64,000 nucleotides of DNA from positions 103,248-167,247 of the forward strand of contig NZ_JAOSZE010000023.1 of NCBI RefSeq assembly GCF_025630775.1, in the 5' to 3' direction. The translations under genes were made by a program, and so were the position numbers. The DNA is from Actinoplanes sp. KI2. GTDB taxonomy: Bacteria; Actinomycetota; Actinomycetes; Mycobacteriales; Micromonosporaceae. Shown one piece after another: positions 25,695 through 34,507 of this stretch (positions are counted from its first letter, which is position 1; each line of letters begins with the position of its first letter). The notes below the pieces were generated by a model. The model did no database searches, was not told the origin of the DNA, and was given only the letters and a program-made list of their open reading frames with translations.

Positions 25695-27047
25695 GTGCCG
25701 AAGACGACGGATCGCAGGTGGATCGCGCTGATGGTGCTGTGCGCGGGGCTGTTGATGATCATCTTGGATGTCACGATCGTGAACGTCGCCCTGCCGGCGA
25801 TCCAGGGCGAGCTGGGTTTCTCGCAGCCGGGGCTGGCCTGGGTGGTCAACGCGTACCTGATCCCGTTCGGGAGCCTGTTGCTGCTCGCCGGGCGGCTCGG
25901 TGACCTGGTGTCCCGGCGTGGCGTCTTCCTGTCGGGTCTGGTCGTGTTCACGCTCGCGTCCGCGCTGTGCGGGCTTGCGGCGAACCGGGAGATGCTCATC
26001 GCCGCCCGGTTCCTGCAGGGCGTCGGCGGCGCCGCCACCTCGGCGGTCATCCTCGGGATGATCGTGACGATGTTTCCCGGGGCGCGGGAGCAGGCGCGGG
26101 CGATCGGCGTCTACAGCTTCGTGGCCTCGGCGGGGGGAGCGGCCGGGCTGTTGCTCGGCGGCGTGCTCACCTCGGCCGTGAACTGGCACTGGATCTTCTT
26201 CGTCAACGTGCCGGTCGGGGTCTGCACCTTTGCCGCAGCCCGGAGGTTGGTCACGGCCGATCGGGGGCCGGGGCTGCGGCAAGGTGCGGACGTCCTGGGA
26301 GCGGTTCTGATCACCGGGGCCCTGATGGTCACGGTGTACACGGTGGTCACGCCCGGCGGATCGCTGCCGCTGGCTCTGCCGGCGCTGGGGCTCGGGGTGG
26401 CGTTCGTGGTCCGCGAGGCCACCGCCGCGGCGCCGCTGGTCCCGTTGCGCATCTTCCGCCAGGGTGAGACCGCCCGCGCCAACCTCGCCCAACTGCTCAG
26501 CGCGGCCGGGATGTTCGGCATGTTCTTCGTCGGGGTGCTCTACTGCCAGCACGTCCTCGGCTACGACGCGATGCGGATCGGCCTCGCGTTCCTGCCGGTC
26601 ACGGTCGTGATGGGCGGGCTGTCGCTGCGCTACACCGAGCGGCTGATCGGGCGGTACGGGGCGCGGCGCCTGGTGCTCACCGGGCTGGGGCTCGTCGTGG
26701 CCGGCCTGGCGTACTTCGCCCGGGTGCCGTCGGACGGGTCATATCTGATCGATGTGCTGCCGTCGATGCTGCTGCTCGGTCTCGGCGGCGGGCTGGCGTT
26801 CCCGGCGCTCGCCGCGCTCGCCATGTCGTCGGCCACACCGGACGACGCGGGCCTGGCCTCGGGCGTCTTCAGCACCACCGCGGAGGTCGGCTCGGCGCTC
26901 GGTCTGGCCGTGCTCGCCACGCTCTCGGCCGGGGGCTACCGGCTGCCGTTCGTCGCCGCGGCCGTGCTGGTCGCCGCCGGGCTCGCCGTGCTCGTGAAGC
27001 GGCCGGCCGCCGCCGTACCCGTCGAGAGTGAACTGATCAGCGCGTAA
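25695..27047 (+). CDS. MFS drug efflux transporter (EmrB/QacA-like)
   Basis: The 450-residue membrane protein has the DHA2-type motif LDVTIVNVALPAIQGELGFS in helix 1. It also has LLLLAGRLGDLVSRRGVFLSG and the antiporter motif C region FVASAGGAAGLLLGGVLTSAVNWHWIFFVNVPVG. It probably exports drugs in exchange for protons. The GTG start has GGGAGG about 10 nt upstream. It is divergent from the SnoaL-tailed sigma factor with the inverted repeat in between. Confidence 0.92.
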   Translation: MPKTTDRRWIALMVLCAGLLMIILDVTIVNVALPAIQGELGFSQPGLAWVVNAYLIPFGSLLLLAGRLGDLVSRRGVFLSGLVVFTLASALCGLAANREMLIAARFLQGVGGAATSAVILGMIVTMFPGAREQARAIGVYSFVASAGGAAGLLLGGVLTSAVNWHWIFFVNVPVGVCTFAAARRLVTADRGPGLRQGADVLGAVLITGALMVTVYTVVTPGGSLPLALPALGLGVAFVVREATAAAPLVPLRIFRQGETARANLAQLLSAAGMFGMFFVGVLYCQHVLGYDAMRIGLAFLPVTVVMGGLSLRYTERLIGRYGARRLVLTGLGLVVAGLAYFARVPSDGSYLIDVLPSMLLLGLGGGLAFPALAALAMSSATPDDAGLASGVFSTTAEVGSALGLAVLATLSAGGYRLPFVAAAVLVAAGLAVLVKRPAAAVPVESELISA

Positions 27048-27106
27048 ACCTCGTCGAGCCGGTTGATCGCTGAACCCCGGGACGTTACCCATCCGTAAAC
27101 ATCGGT

Positions 27107-28558
27107 ATGACCGAGGTCTATCGGGCGACACATCTGGCCCGTTTCCGCCTGCGGAAGCGGTGGGTGGCCGTGGCGGCCAGCGTGGTCGTGCTGGTCGTCG
27201 CGATCGGCATGCTGGCGATGGCGGTGCCGCTGCCGATCCTCGAAGGGTTTCTCAGCCGCCAGGTCATGTCCCGGGTGAGCGACCAGATCGCCTGCCCCGG
27301 CGCCCTGGCCGCCGCGCCGCAGGTGACCGTGGCCGGCGGGCCGCTGGTGCCGCAGGTGCTCCGCGGCAACCTCGACGAGCTGCGGCTGTCGGTTCCGGAC
27401 GCCACGCTCAGCGGCGTCCCGCACGCGGCCTTCGTGGCGACCTTGAAGGACGTCAGCCGGCCGGACCGGAACAGCACGCACGTCGGCAGCATCGACGCCA
27501 CCATCACGGTCGGATTCGCGCACCTGCCCGCCAGGGCGGGGACGACCACGCCGAGCTTCCGGCGCGCCCCCGACGGCGGACTGACCGTCGGCGTGGTGAT
27601 GCCGCCGGAAGCGGCCCGGAATGTCCGGGCCAAGCTGTTCCTGCGGATGGCCATCGTCGGCGAGACCGCGAGATCGGTTCCCGACCGGCTGGAGATCTTC
27701 GGGCAGACCATCGCGGCCTCCCGGGTGAGCGATCTGACCGGCGGGGTGCGCACCGAGAAGCTGCCGCATCTGCCGGACGGCGTCGCGTACAAATCGATCG
27801 CGCCGCAGAGGAACGGCGTGCACGTCGCGCTCGCCGGCGTCGCCACCACCGCGCTGTCCGAGCTGCCGACGGAGGTCGGCGGCCGATCGGTCACCTACTC
27901 GGCCACCGGCGGCCTGCTCGGCATCAACACGTCCGCGGTCGGCCTGCCGCTTACCATCTTCGCCTCGCCGGTCCTCGCCGGCGGCACCCTCACGCTCACC
28001 CCCACCAAGGTCCACATTCTCGGCGGCGACCACGGCCTCAACGACCCGATCGCCAAGCTCGTCCTCTCCCAGATCGACCGGAAGGACCTTTCCCGTACGC
28101 TGCCCGCCCTGCCCTCCGGCGTCGCCTACCGTTCGGTATCGGTCGATGCGGGCGGCATCCGGGTGGCCATCGAAGGCGTGACCGTGAAACCGTTCTCGGC
28201 GCTGACCCAGCCGCCCGGCGACAACCCGACCGTGTTCGGCGCCGAGGACGGCTTCCTGACCGCCAGCCAGACGGGCGGCACGGGCGACGCGACGCCGATC
28301 GAGTTGTACGGGCGGCCGCAGATCCGCGGGACCACACTGGACATCTCGCCACAGCAGATCGAGATGTTCGGCATCCGGTTCCCGGCCAAGAATGTGCTGC
28401 GCGAGGTGGCGGCGCAGCAGACGACGTTCCCGCTGCAGGCGCTGCCGGCCAATCTGCGGTACGACAAGGTGGAGGTGCTGCCGACCGCCCTGCGCATCCA
28501 CCTGACGGGCAAGGACGTGACGCTCGCCCGCGGCAGCCTGACCGGCGGCGGATGCTAG
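27107..28558 (+). CDS. LmeA/DUF2993-family membrane-anchored lipid-binding protein with three repeats
   Basis: The 483-residue protein has an N-terminal anchor (WVAVAASVVVLVVAIGMLAMAV) and an extracytoplasmic part of the DUF2993/LmeA type, starting GFLSRQVMSRVSDQIACPG. LmeA proteins in mycobacteria bind phospholipid and serve cell-envelope mannan maturation. This protein is about twice the usual length. A motif of the form LPxxV-x-Y-x6-V-x-V-x2-G recurs near residues 222, 332 and 443, so the domain is repeated with a period near 110. No partner genes are adjacent. Confidence 0.8.
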   Translation: MTEVYRATHLARFRLRKRWVAVAASVVVLVVAIGMLAMAVPLPILEGFLSRQVMSRVSDQIACPGALAAAPQVTVAGGPLVPQVLRGNLDELRLSVPDATLSGVPHAAFVATLKDVSRPDRNSTHVGSIDATITVGFAHLPARAGTTTPSFRRAPDGGLTVGVVMPPEAARNVRAKLFLRMAIVGETARSVPDRLEIFGQTIAASRVSDLTGGVRTEKLPHLPDGVAYKSIAPQRNGVHVALAGVATTALSELPTEVGGRSVTYSATGGLLGINTSAVGLPLTIFASPVLAGGTLTLTPTKVHILGGDHGLNDPIAKLVLSQIDRKDLSRTLPALPSGVAYRSVSVDAGGIRVAIEGVTVKPFSALTQPPGDNPTVFGAEDGFLTASQTGGTGDATPIELYGRPQIRGTTLDISPQQIEMFGIRFPAKNVLREVAAQQTTFPLQALPANLRYDKVEVLPTALRIHLTGKDVTLARGSLTGGGC

Positions 28559-28618
28559 CGCCCCGGCGCTCGCCGAGCGGCATTTCGACGCCGCGAGACA
28601 AGAGCCCGGCGGGACTTG

Positions 28619-30808
28619 TCAGGCGGTGCGGCTGCGCCAGAGCAGCCAGACGAAGTACGGCGCCCCGATCAGCGCCGTCACCAGCCCCGCCGCCACCTGG
28701 GTGGGCGCCAGCACCGTGCGCCCGACCGTGTCCGCGACACTGACCAGCACCGCCCCGAGACCGACCGCGACCGGAATCGACCGGGAATGCCTCGCCCCGA
28801 CCAGTGCCCGCGCGGCGTGCGGCGCGACCAGCCCGACGAAGGCCAGCGCACCCACCGCGCATGCGGCCGCCGCCGTCAGCACCGCCGCCACCGCCAGAAA
28901 CCCGAGCCGCGCCCGCTGCAGCGGCACCCCCAGCACCCGCGGCACGTCCTCGTCCAGCGCGACCAGGTCCAGCGTGCGACCGCCGGCGAGCGCGATCGGC
29001 AGCGCCGCCAGCAACACCAGCGCGACCGGGACGATCTGACCCGACGTTCGCCCGTACGTCGAGCCGGCCAGCCAGGTCAGCGCCGTCCCGGTGTTCCACG
29101 GCGCGATCACGACCACGACCAGCGTGGTGATGGCCGTGGCGCCCGCGCTGACGCCGACACCGACCAGGACGATCCGGTCCGAGGCCGGGCCGCGGCCGGC
29201 CGCGAGCCAGTACACCAGCGCGAACGTGCCGAGCGCGGCGACCGTGGCCGCCGCCATCACCGGCCAGATGCCGAGACCGGGCAGCAGGAGCACGACGGCG
29301 ACCGCGCCGACGCTCGCGCCCGGCGTGACGCCGAGCAGGCCCGGCTCGGCGAGCGGGTTGCGGCAGACCGCCTGCACGATCGAGCCGGCCAACGCCAGCG
29401 CGGCGCCACCCAGCAGCGCGGCCAGCACACGGGGCCAGCGCTGGTCGAGGGCGAAGCTGACGTTGCGCCCGGCGGCACCGCGCCACCAGTTGGCCACGTC
29501 GCCGAGCAGGACCATCCGGTCGCCGAGCAGCAGTGCGGCGACCACCGCGGCGACCAGCGCCACGGCGAGCAGCACCGCGACCGTGACGATCCAGCCGCGG
29601 GAGCGGACCGCGCCGTGCGCCCCGCGGTTCGGGGCGGACGCGGGACCGCCGTCGCGGGTGCGCCGGGCGAGCCAGACCAGCACGGTCGCGCCGGCCAGCG
29701 AGGTGACGATGCCGGTGGGCACCGAGATGGCCACGTCGGCCGGGAGCACCGCGCGCATCAGCACGTCCGCGCCGACCACGATGAGCGCTCCGGCCAGACC
29801 GGCGAAGGGGAGCAGCAGGAGGTGGGCGCCGAGACCGGGCACCCGGCGGGCGACCAGCCGGGCGATCACCGGCGCGCAGAGGCCGACGAAACCGATCGGG
29901 CCGGCCACGGTGACGGCGATCGCGGCCAGCAGGACGGCGGCGAGGACGGCGAGCACCCGGGTACGGCGGACGTCGACGCCGAGCACCCGGGCCGGATCGT
30001 CGCCCAACGCCAGCACGTCCAGCCGGTGGGCGAGCAGCAGCACGGCCAGGATGCCGGCGGCGACGATCGGCGCGGCGCGGGTGACCTGTTCCGATCCGGA
30101 CTGGACGGTGGTGCCGCTGCCCCAGGAGAACAGGCCGATCGTGTTCTGCTGGAACAGCATCAGGAGCACGGTGGTGAGCGCGTCCAGGGCGAGGGCCACC
30201 GCCGAGCCGGCCAGGATCAGCCGGGTCGGTCCGGCCGCGCCGCCGCGGGCGACCAGCAGCACGAGACCGGCGGCGAGCAGGCCGCCGAGGAAGGCGGTCA
30301 GGCCGTTGAGGAAGAACGGGAGCGAGACGCCGAACGCGGCGACCGCGACCACCGACACGTACGCGCCGGCGTTGACCGCGAGCGTGTCGGGGGAGGCGAG
30401 CGAGTTGCGGGCCACCGACTGCAGGACGCCGCCGGCCACGCCGACCGCGAGGCCGACGAGCACGGCGGCCGCCACCCGGGGGAACCGGCTGGCGACCAGC
30501 ACGGCGACCGCCTGGGCGCGCTCCGAGTCCTGGTGTGCCCAGGGCCAGAGCGCGCGCACCAGCTCGGCGACGCTCAGGTTCGCGGTTCCCTGTGCGAGGT
30601 GAACCGCGGACAGGAGCAGAAGCAGCACGACCGAACCGGCGAAGAGCGCGACGATGCCGGACACCATCGGTCGCCCGGTCGCCGGCGTGACCGGGGCGCC
30701 GGTGTCCGAGTCCGCCGGCGTGGCCGGGGCGCCGGTGTCCGAGTCCGCCGGCGTGGCCGGGGCGCCGGTGTCCGAGTCCGCCGGCGAGGTGCTGGTCGTG
30801 CTGGTCAT
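28619..30808 (-). CDS. Fused double FecCD-type iron-siderophore ABC permease
   Basis: The 729-residue protein contains two complete FecCD/BtuC-like permease domains (about residues 50-375 and 400-729). Each has the LRLPR-like start and PIGFVGLCAPVIARLVARR / ALAFVGLVAPHAARALVGARH coupling motifs, so one polypeptide replaces the usual heterodimer, as in FhuB. The N-terminal tail has three copies of the 11-residue unit PADSDTGAPAT, encoded by a 33-bp DNA repeat. It starts 10 nt after the binding-protein gene and completes the ATPase-binding protein-permease operon under an iron box. Confidence 0.93.
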   Translation of the reverse strand: MTSTTSTSPADSDTGAPATPADSDTGAPATPADSDTGAPVTPATGRPMVSGIVALFAGSVVLLLLLSAVHLAQGTANLSVAELVRALWPWAHQDSERAQAVAVLVASRFPRVAAAVLVGLAVGVAGGVLQSVARNSLASPDTLAVNAGAYVSVVAVAAFGVSLPFFLNGLTAFLGGLLAAGLVLLVARGGAAGPTRLILAGSAVALALDALTTVLLMLFQQNTIGLFSWGSGTTVQSGSEQVTRAAPIVAAGILAVLLLAHRLDVLALGDDPARVLGVDVRRTRVLAVLAAVLLAAIAVTVAGPIGFVGLCAPVIARLVARRVPGLGAHLLLLPFAGLAGALIVVGADVLMRAVLPADVAISVPTGIVTSLAGATVLVWLARRTRDGGPASAPNRGAHGAVRSRGWIVTVAVLLAVALVAAVVAALLLGDRMVLLGDVANWWRGAAGRNVSFALDQRWPRVLAALLGGAALALAGSIVQAVCRNPLAEPGLLGVTPGASVGAVAVVLLLPGLGIWPVMAAATVAALGTFALVYWLAAGRGPASDRIVLVGVGVSAGATAITTLVVVVIAPWNTGTALTWLAGSTYGRTSGQIVPVALVLLAALPIALAGGRTLDLVALDEDVPRVLGVPLQRARLGFLAVAAVLTAAAACAVGALAFVGLVAPHAARALVGARHSRSIPVAVGLGAVLVSVADTVGRTVLAPTQVAAGLVTALIGAPYFVWLLWRSRTA
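30687..30785. repeat. 33-bp tandem repeat (3 copies) in the permease N-terminus
   Basis: Three near-identical 33-bp units keep the frame and encode the Pro/Asp/Thr-rich 11-residue repeats at residues 9-41 of the fused permease. Copy number could vary by slippage. Confidence 0.85.
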
Positions 30809-30818
30809 TCTTGCTTCC

Positions 30819-31814
30819 TCAGGCGCTCAGGGCAGTGACGACCGCGTCGATGTAGGCCGCTGCCGAGGCCGGGCCGCCGAACATCCAGATGCCGTCCGGG
30901 AGGCGCTTCACCTTCTGGCCCGGCACGAACGGCAGCTGCTTCCAGACCGCGTTGTTCTTGAGCGAGTCGGTGTAGTCGCCACCGTCCGACTTGTTCGCGG
31001 CGTACAGATAGGTGGTGTTCGCGTCCTTGATCTTGGTGAGGCCCTCGACGTCGGTCTGGGCGAGTCCGTAGTCCTTGTCGCCGCCGCTGGTCCACTGGTT
31101 CTGCAGGCCGAGCTCCTTGGCGACGGCGCCGAAGAACGAGTTCGGGGTGTACATCCGGATCGAGACGGTGCCGGAGTCGACCCAGCCGTCGGTCATCACG
31201 AACGGCGCGCCGGTCTTGCCGGCCTTGGCGAGGGCGTCCTTCCCGGCGGCGACCTTCGCGTCGAAGCCGGCGAGCAGCTTGGCGCCCTGCTCGTCGGTGC
31301 CGGTCGCCTTGGCGAGGGTGGTCACCGTCTTGCGCAGGTAGCCGATCGGATCCGATCCGTCCGAGCCGCGCAGCGCGATCACCGGAACCTTCTTGGCGAT
31401 CTGCGCGATCACCGTCGCCGGAAGATCGGTGGTGGTGACGACCAGGTCGGGGTTGAGCGCCACGATCGCGTCGAGGCTCGGCTCGCCACGCTTGCCGACG
31501 TCCGGGGTCCTCGGGTCGATCGGGGTGGTCGAGTCCCAGAGGTTGTAGCCCTTGACGTCGGCCTGGCCGGCCGGCTTCACGCCGAGCGCGAGCAGGTTCT
31601 CGGTGAGGCCCCACTCCAGCGAGACGACGTTCGTGGCCGGCGCGTCGAGGTGCACGGCGCCGCGCTCGTCCTGAAGGTCGACCGGGCCGGAGGGCGCGGA
31701 GGACGCCGGGGCGGCGGCGGTGCCGGCCGGGTCCTCGGTGGTGCCGCAGGCCGCGACGAACAGTGCGGTGAGCGCGGCCGCCGTGGTGGCGAACGCGCGG
31801 CGGGTGATAGCCAT
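30819..31814 (-). CDS. Iron-siderophore ABC transporter substrate-binding lipoprotein
   Basis: The 331-residue protein has a twin-arginine-like start (ITRRAFATT) leading to the lipobox FVAACG. A FecB/TroA-type binding fold follows: NVVSLEWGLTENLLALGVKPAG, DLVVTTTDLP, TTYLYAANKSDGG. It should bind a ferric siderophore on the outer face of the membrane and deliver it to the fused permease. It is the second gene of the operon. Confidence 0.9.
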   Translation of the reverse strand: MAITRRAFATTAAALTALFVAACGTTEDPAGTAAAPASSAPSGPVDLQDERGAVHLDAPATNVVSLEWGLTENLLALGVKPAGQADVKGYNLWDSTTPIDPRTPDVGKRGEPSLDAIVALNPDLVVTTTDLPATVIAQIAKKVPVIALRGSDGSDPIGYLRKTVTTLAKATGTDEQGAKLLAGFDAKVAAGKDALAKAGKTGAPFVMTDGWVDSGTVSIRMYTPNSFFGAVAKELGLQNQWTSGGDKDYGLAQTDVEGLTKIKDANTTYLYAANKSDGGDYTDSLKNNAVWKQLPFVPGQKVKRLPDGIWMFGGPASAAAYIDAVVTALSA

Positions 31815-31843
31815 CTTTCGGGGGGCCTTTCGGTATCAGGTGA

Positions 31844-32641
31844 TCACATGGTGTGGTGCCGGCCGACCGGCTTGGTGCGGACGTGACCGTCCGCGTCGAT
31901 GTGCACGTGGATGCGCAGTCCGTAGACCTCGGAGAGGAGATCGGAAGTGAGCACTTCGTCGGGCTTGCCGGTGGCCCGGACGGCGCCGCGGGCCAGCACC
32001 ACGAGCTCGTCGGCGACCGCGGCCGCCTGATCGAGGTCGTGCAGGACCACGCCGACCGCGACGCCGTGCTCGTCGGCGAGGTCGCGAACGATGTCGAGCG
32101 TCTCGATCTGGTAGCGCAGGTCCAGGAAGGTGGTCGGCTCGTCGAGCAGCAGGACGCCGGTGTCCTGGGCGAGGCAGGTGGCGAGCCAGACCCGTTGCAG
32201 CTCGCCGCCGGAGAGCTCGTCGACGGCGCGGTCGGCCATCTGCTCCACGCCGGTGAGCCGCATCGCGCGGTCGATCAGCGCGGGACCGTCCGGATCGCCG
32301 GTGCCGAACCGGCTGCGGTACGGGTGCCGGCCGTACGCGACCACGTCCCGCACCCGGACGCCGCCGGGGGTGGGGCGGGACTGGGTGAGCAGGGTGACCC
32401 GGCGCGCGAAGTCCCTGGGGCGCAACGCGAGCGCGTCCGCGCCGTCCAGGCTGACCGTACCGGCCTGGGCGGCGTGCAGCCGGGCGAGCGAGCGCAGCAG
32501 CGTCGACTTGCCCGAGCCGTTGGGGCCGATCAGCGCCACGACGCGGCCGGCGCGCAGCTCGATGCCGGCCTCGTGGACGACGGTGCGGCCGTCATAGGCG
32601 AGCGTCAGCCCCGCGCCGCTGAGCGCAGCCTCTCCTGTCAT
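31844..32641 (-). CDS. Iron-siderophore ABC transporter ATP-binding protein
   Basis: The 265-residue FepC/FhuC-type ATPase has Walker A GPNGSGKST, signature LSGGELQRVW, Walker B VLLLDEPTTFLD and the H-loop VLHDLDQA. It is the first gene of the operon. Its start codon abuts the iron box, so little or no leader is expected. Confidence 0.94.
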   Translation of the reverse strand: MTGEAALSGAGLTLAYDGRTVVHEAGIELRAGRVVALIGPNGSGKSTLLRSLARLHAAQAGTVSLDGADALALRPRDFARRVTLLTQSRPTPGGVRVRDVVAYGRHPYRSRFGTGDPDGPALIDRAMRLTGVEQMADRAVDELSGGELQRVWLATCLAQDTGVLLLDEPTTFLDLRYQIETLDIVRDLADEHGVAVGVVLHDLDQAAAVADELVVLARGAVRATGKPDEVLTSDLLSEVYGLRIHVHIDADGHVRTKPVGRHHTM

Positions 32642-32659
32642 GAGGTGAGGCTAACCTAA
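32641..32659. promoter_or_regulatory. IdeR/DmdR1-type iron box upstream of the siderophore uptake operon
   Basis: TGAGGTGAGGCTAACCTAA matches the actinobacterial consensus TTAGGTTAGGCTAACCTAA at 17 of 19 positions. It overlaps the first base of the ATPase start codon and a minus-strand -10-like TAGGTT. Iron-loaded DtxR-family repressor should block the operon. Confidence 0.85.
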
Positions 32660-32744
32660 GCAACTCGCCGGGAAAACGACGGTCCCGCGACGTGAGCCCG
32701 GTCACGCCCGCGGTGCGGACCAGCCGATATTTTGAACGCGGGAC

Positions 32745-32771
32745 ATGATCATGAAAGCTGGCAAGAGATGA
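32745..32771 (+). CDS. Possible 8-codon leader peptide coupled to the GNAT gene
   Basis: ATG 32745 opens MIMKAGKR and stops at TGA 32769-32771, which overlaps the GNAT start (ATGA). A -10-like TATTTT at 32728-32733 would place transcription start just before it. There is no ribosome site of its own. It may simply be chance. Confidence 0.3.
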   Translation: MIMKAGKR

Positions 32772-33292
32772 TTTATCTGGTCGAGAAGGAACGGTCTGCC
32801 GACGAGCGGTTCGTGGCGGAGGTGACCGAGTTGGTGAACCGGGCCTACGCCGTCGCCGAGCAGGGCATCTGGCTCGAGGGCACCGACCGGACCAGTCCCG
32901 CCGAGATCGCCGCGATGATCGATGCGGGCCATCTGGTGGCGGCGCGCGACGGCGACGCCCTGATCGGCGTGATGCGCCTGCAGCGCCTGCCGACCGGCGA
33001 GGGCGAGTTCGGCATGCTGGTCGCGGACCCCGCGCGGCGCGGCGCCGGCATCGGGCGTGATCTGATCGCGTACGCCGAGGACTGGGCCCGATCGCGGAGC
33101 CTGCCCGCGATGCAGTTGGAGCTGTTGTTCCCGAGCGGTTGGACACATCCGGTCAAGCAGTTCCTGCGCGACTGGTACCAGCGGCTCGGCTATCGCGTGG
33201 TCCGGCACGGCCACCTCGGCGAGGACTATCCCGACCTGGTCCCGCGCCTGGCGACCGAATGCGACTTCCTCGTCTTCCACAAGGCACTCTGA
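32768..33292 (+). CDS. GNAT-family N-acetyltransferase
   Basis: The protein has about 174 residues from ATG 32768. It has the acetyl-CoA motif GMLVADPARRGAGIGRDLIAYAE and the preceding beta strand LIGVMRLQRLPTGEGEFGML. C-terminal DWYQRLGYRVVRHGHLGED completes the fold. The substrate is unknown. It lies on the other side of the iron box from the siderophore operon, so indirect iron responsiveness is possible but not shown. The ribosome site is weak. Confidence 0.85.
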   Translation: MIYLVEKERSADERFVAEVTELVNRAYAVAEQGIWLEGTDRTSPAEIAAMIDAGHLVAARDGDALIGVMRLQRLPTGEGEFGMLVADPARRGAGIGRDLIAYAEDWARSRSLPAMQLELLFPSGWTHPVKQFLRDWYQRLGYRVVRHGHLGEDYPDLVPRLATECDFLVFHKAL

Positions 33293-33367
33293 AACCGGCG
33301 GATCCGGGGATGAGGGCGGTATCCGCACCCCGGCACTGGGGGCGCTCCAGGGTGCGGACCCGCGGCC

Positions 33368-33514
33368 TCAGCGTGCGAACGTCAGGTACAGCAGCCCGGC
33401 CAGGGCCAGCATCATGAGCAGGACCAGCCCGCCGACGACCAGGGTGGCGGTGGTGCCGCCGCCGTCCTTCTCGTACTCGATGCCCTGCTGCTCGTCGGCG
33501 TCCTTGCGCGGCAC
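33368..33514 (-). CDS. Small single-pass membrane protein (48 aa)
   Basis: GTG 33514 has a perfect AGGAGG 6 nt upstream. It opens a 48-residue protein with a charged N-terminus (MPRKDADEQQGIEYEKDGGG) and one helix (TLVVGGLVLLMMLALAGLLYL), ending FAR. The function is unknown. The strong ribosome site and clean topology argue that it is real. Confidence 0.7.
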   Translation of the reverse strand: MPRKDADEQQGIEYEKDGGGTTATLVVGGLVLLMMLALAGLLYLTFAR

Positions 33515-33658
33515 GGCGATCCTCCTGCTCGTGATGCAACGGGCGGAGGATAGCCGGCGCGACCCGTCCGCAACGATCCTCGATTCCGCACTGCGAAACG
33601 CGTGACCAGCCGCGATGCGCCGCTCACAGCCGGTGCGCGGCGGCCGGGCCGGGCGGTG

Positions 33659-34432
33659 TCAGGCGGCCGGGCGGTGCTGGGCGAGCACGCTGCGCACCAG
33701 CCGCCCGGTGCGGTGCAGCTTCGGGCTCGGGTAGCGCAGCGCCGTCCCGAGCACGGCCAGCGCCCCCACGACCCGCCCGCCGACGTGCACCGGAACGGCG
33801 GCCCCGGCCATGCCGACCAGGAACTCGCCGGACTGGATGGCGTAACCGCGGGCGCGGCTGGCCGCCACGTCGGCCGCCAGCCGATCCGGGTCCACAATGG
33901 TGGCCGCCGTGCGCGGGGTCAGCCGCAGCCTCGGCACGATCGCGGCGGCGCCCTCGGGCGGGAGGCCGGACAGCACCGCCTTGGCGATGCACCCGCTGCT
34001 GAGCGCGTACCGCCGCCCGATCGGCGAGGTCTCGGCGACGGGCGGCTGCAGCGGCTCCCGGCGGCCGATGATCAGCAGCGAGAGCGAGTCCCAGTCGACC
34101 TCGGCGATCAGCACGGTCTCGCCGGTCATCCGGGCCAGCTCGTCGGCCGCGGCGCCGGTCCGATGGGTGATCGCCGAGCTCTCCGAGACCTGGCTGCCCA
34201 GCTCGAGCAGGCGCAAACCCAGCAGGTATGCCCCGCCGGGGTCCTGCCGCAGGAAGCCACGCTCGATCAGGGTCACCGCGATCCGGCGCACGCTCGGCCG
34301 GGGCATGCCCACCGCCTCGGCCAGCTCGGACAGCGTCAGACGAGGGTGCGCCGAGCTGAACGCGCTGAGGATGTCGAGCGCCCGAGCGACCGATCGGACC
34401 TCACCACGGCGATCCGAACCGGCAGCGGACAT
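33659..34432 (-). CDS. IclR-family transcriptional regulator
   Basis: The 257-residue protein has an N-terminal winged HTH (VRSVARALDILSAFSSAHPRLTLSELAEAVGMPRPSVRRI) and an IclR effector domain (SSGCIAKAVLSGLPPEGAAAI; GYAIQSGEFLVGMAGAAVPV). IclR proteins often govern aromatic-acid catabolism (PcaR/PcaU), and hydroxyquinol genes lie 2 kb away. They are not adjacent, so a link is speculative. Confidence 0.9.
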   Translation of the reverse strand: MSAAGSDRRGEVRSVARALDILSAFSSAHPRLTLSELAEAVGMPRPSVRRIAVTLIERGFLRQDPGGAYLLGLRLLELGSQVSESSAITHRTGAAADELARMTGETVLIAEVDWDSLSLLIIGRREPLQPPVAETSPIGRRYALSSGCIAKAVLSGLPPEGAAAIVPRLRLTPRTAATIVDPDRLAADVAASRARGYAIQSGEFLVGMAGAAVPVHVGGRVVGALAVLGTALRYPSPKLHRTGRLVRSVLAQHRPAA

Positions 34433-34507
34433 GCCGAAACAGTACCCCGGTGCACCATGGCGCCGTTCCCTGCGATCGCCGAACCTCCGTCCATCAAGGA
34501 CGGTCGG

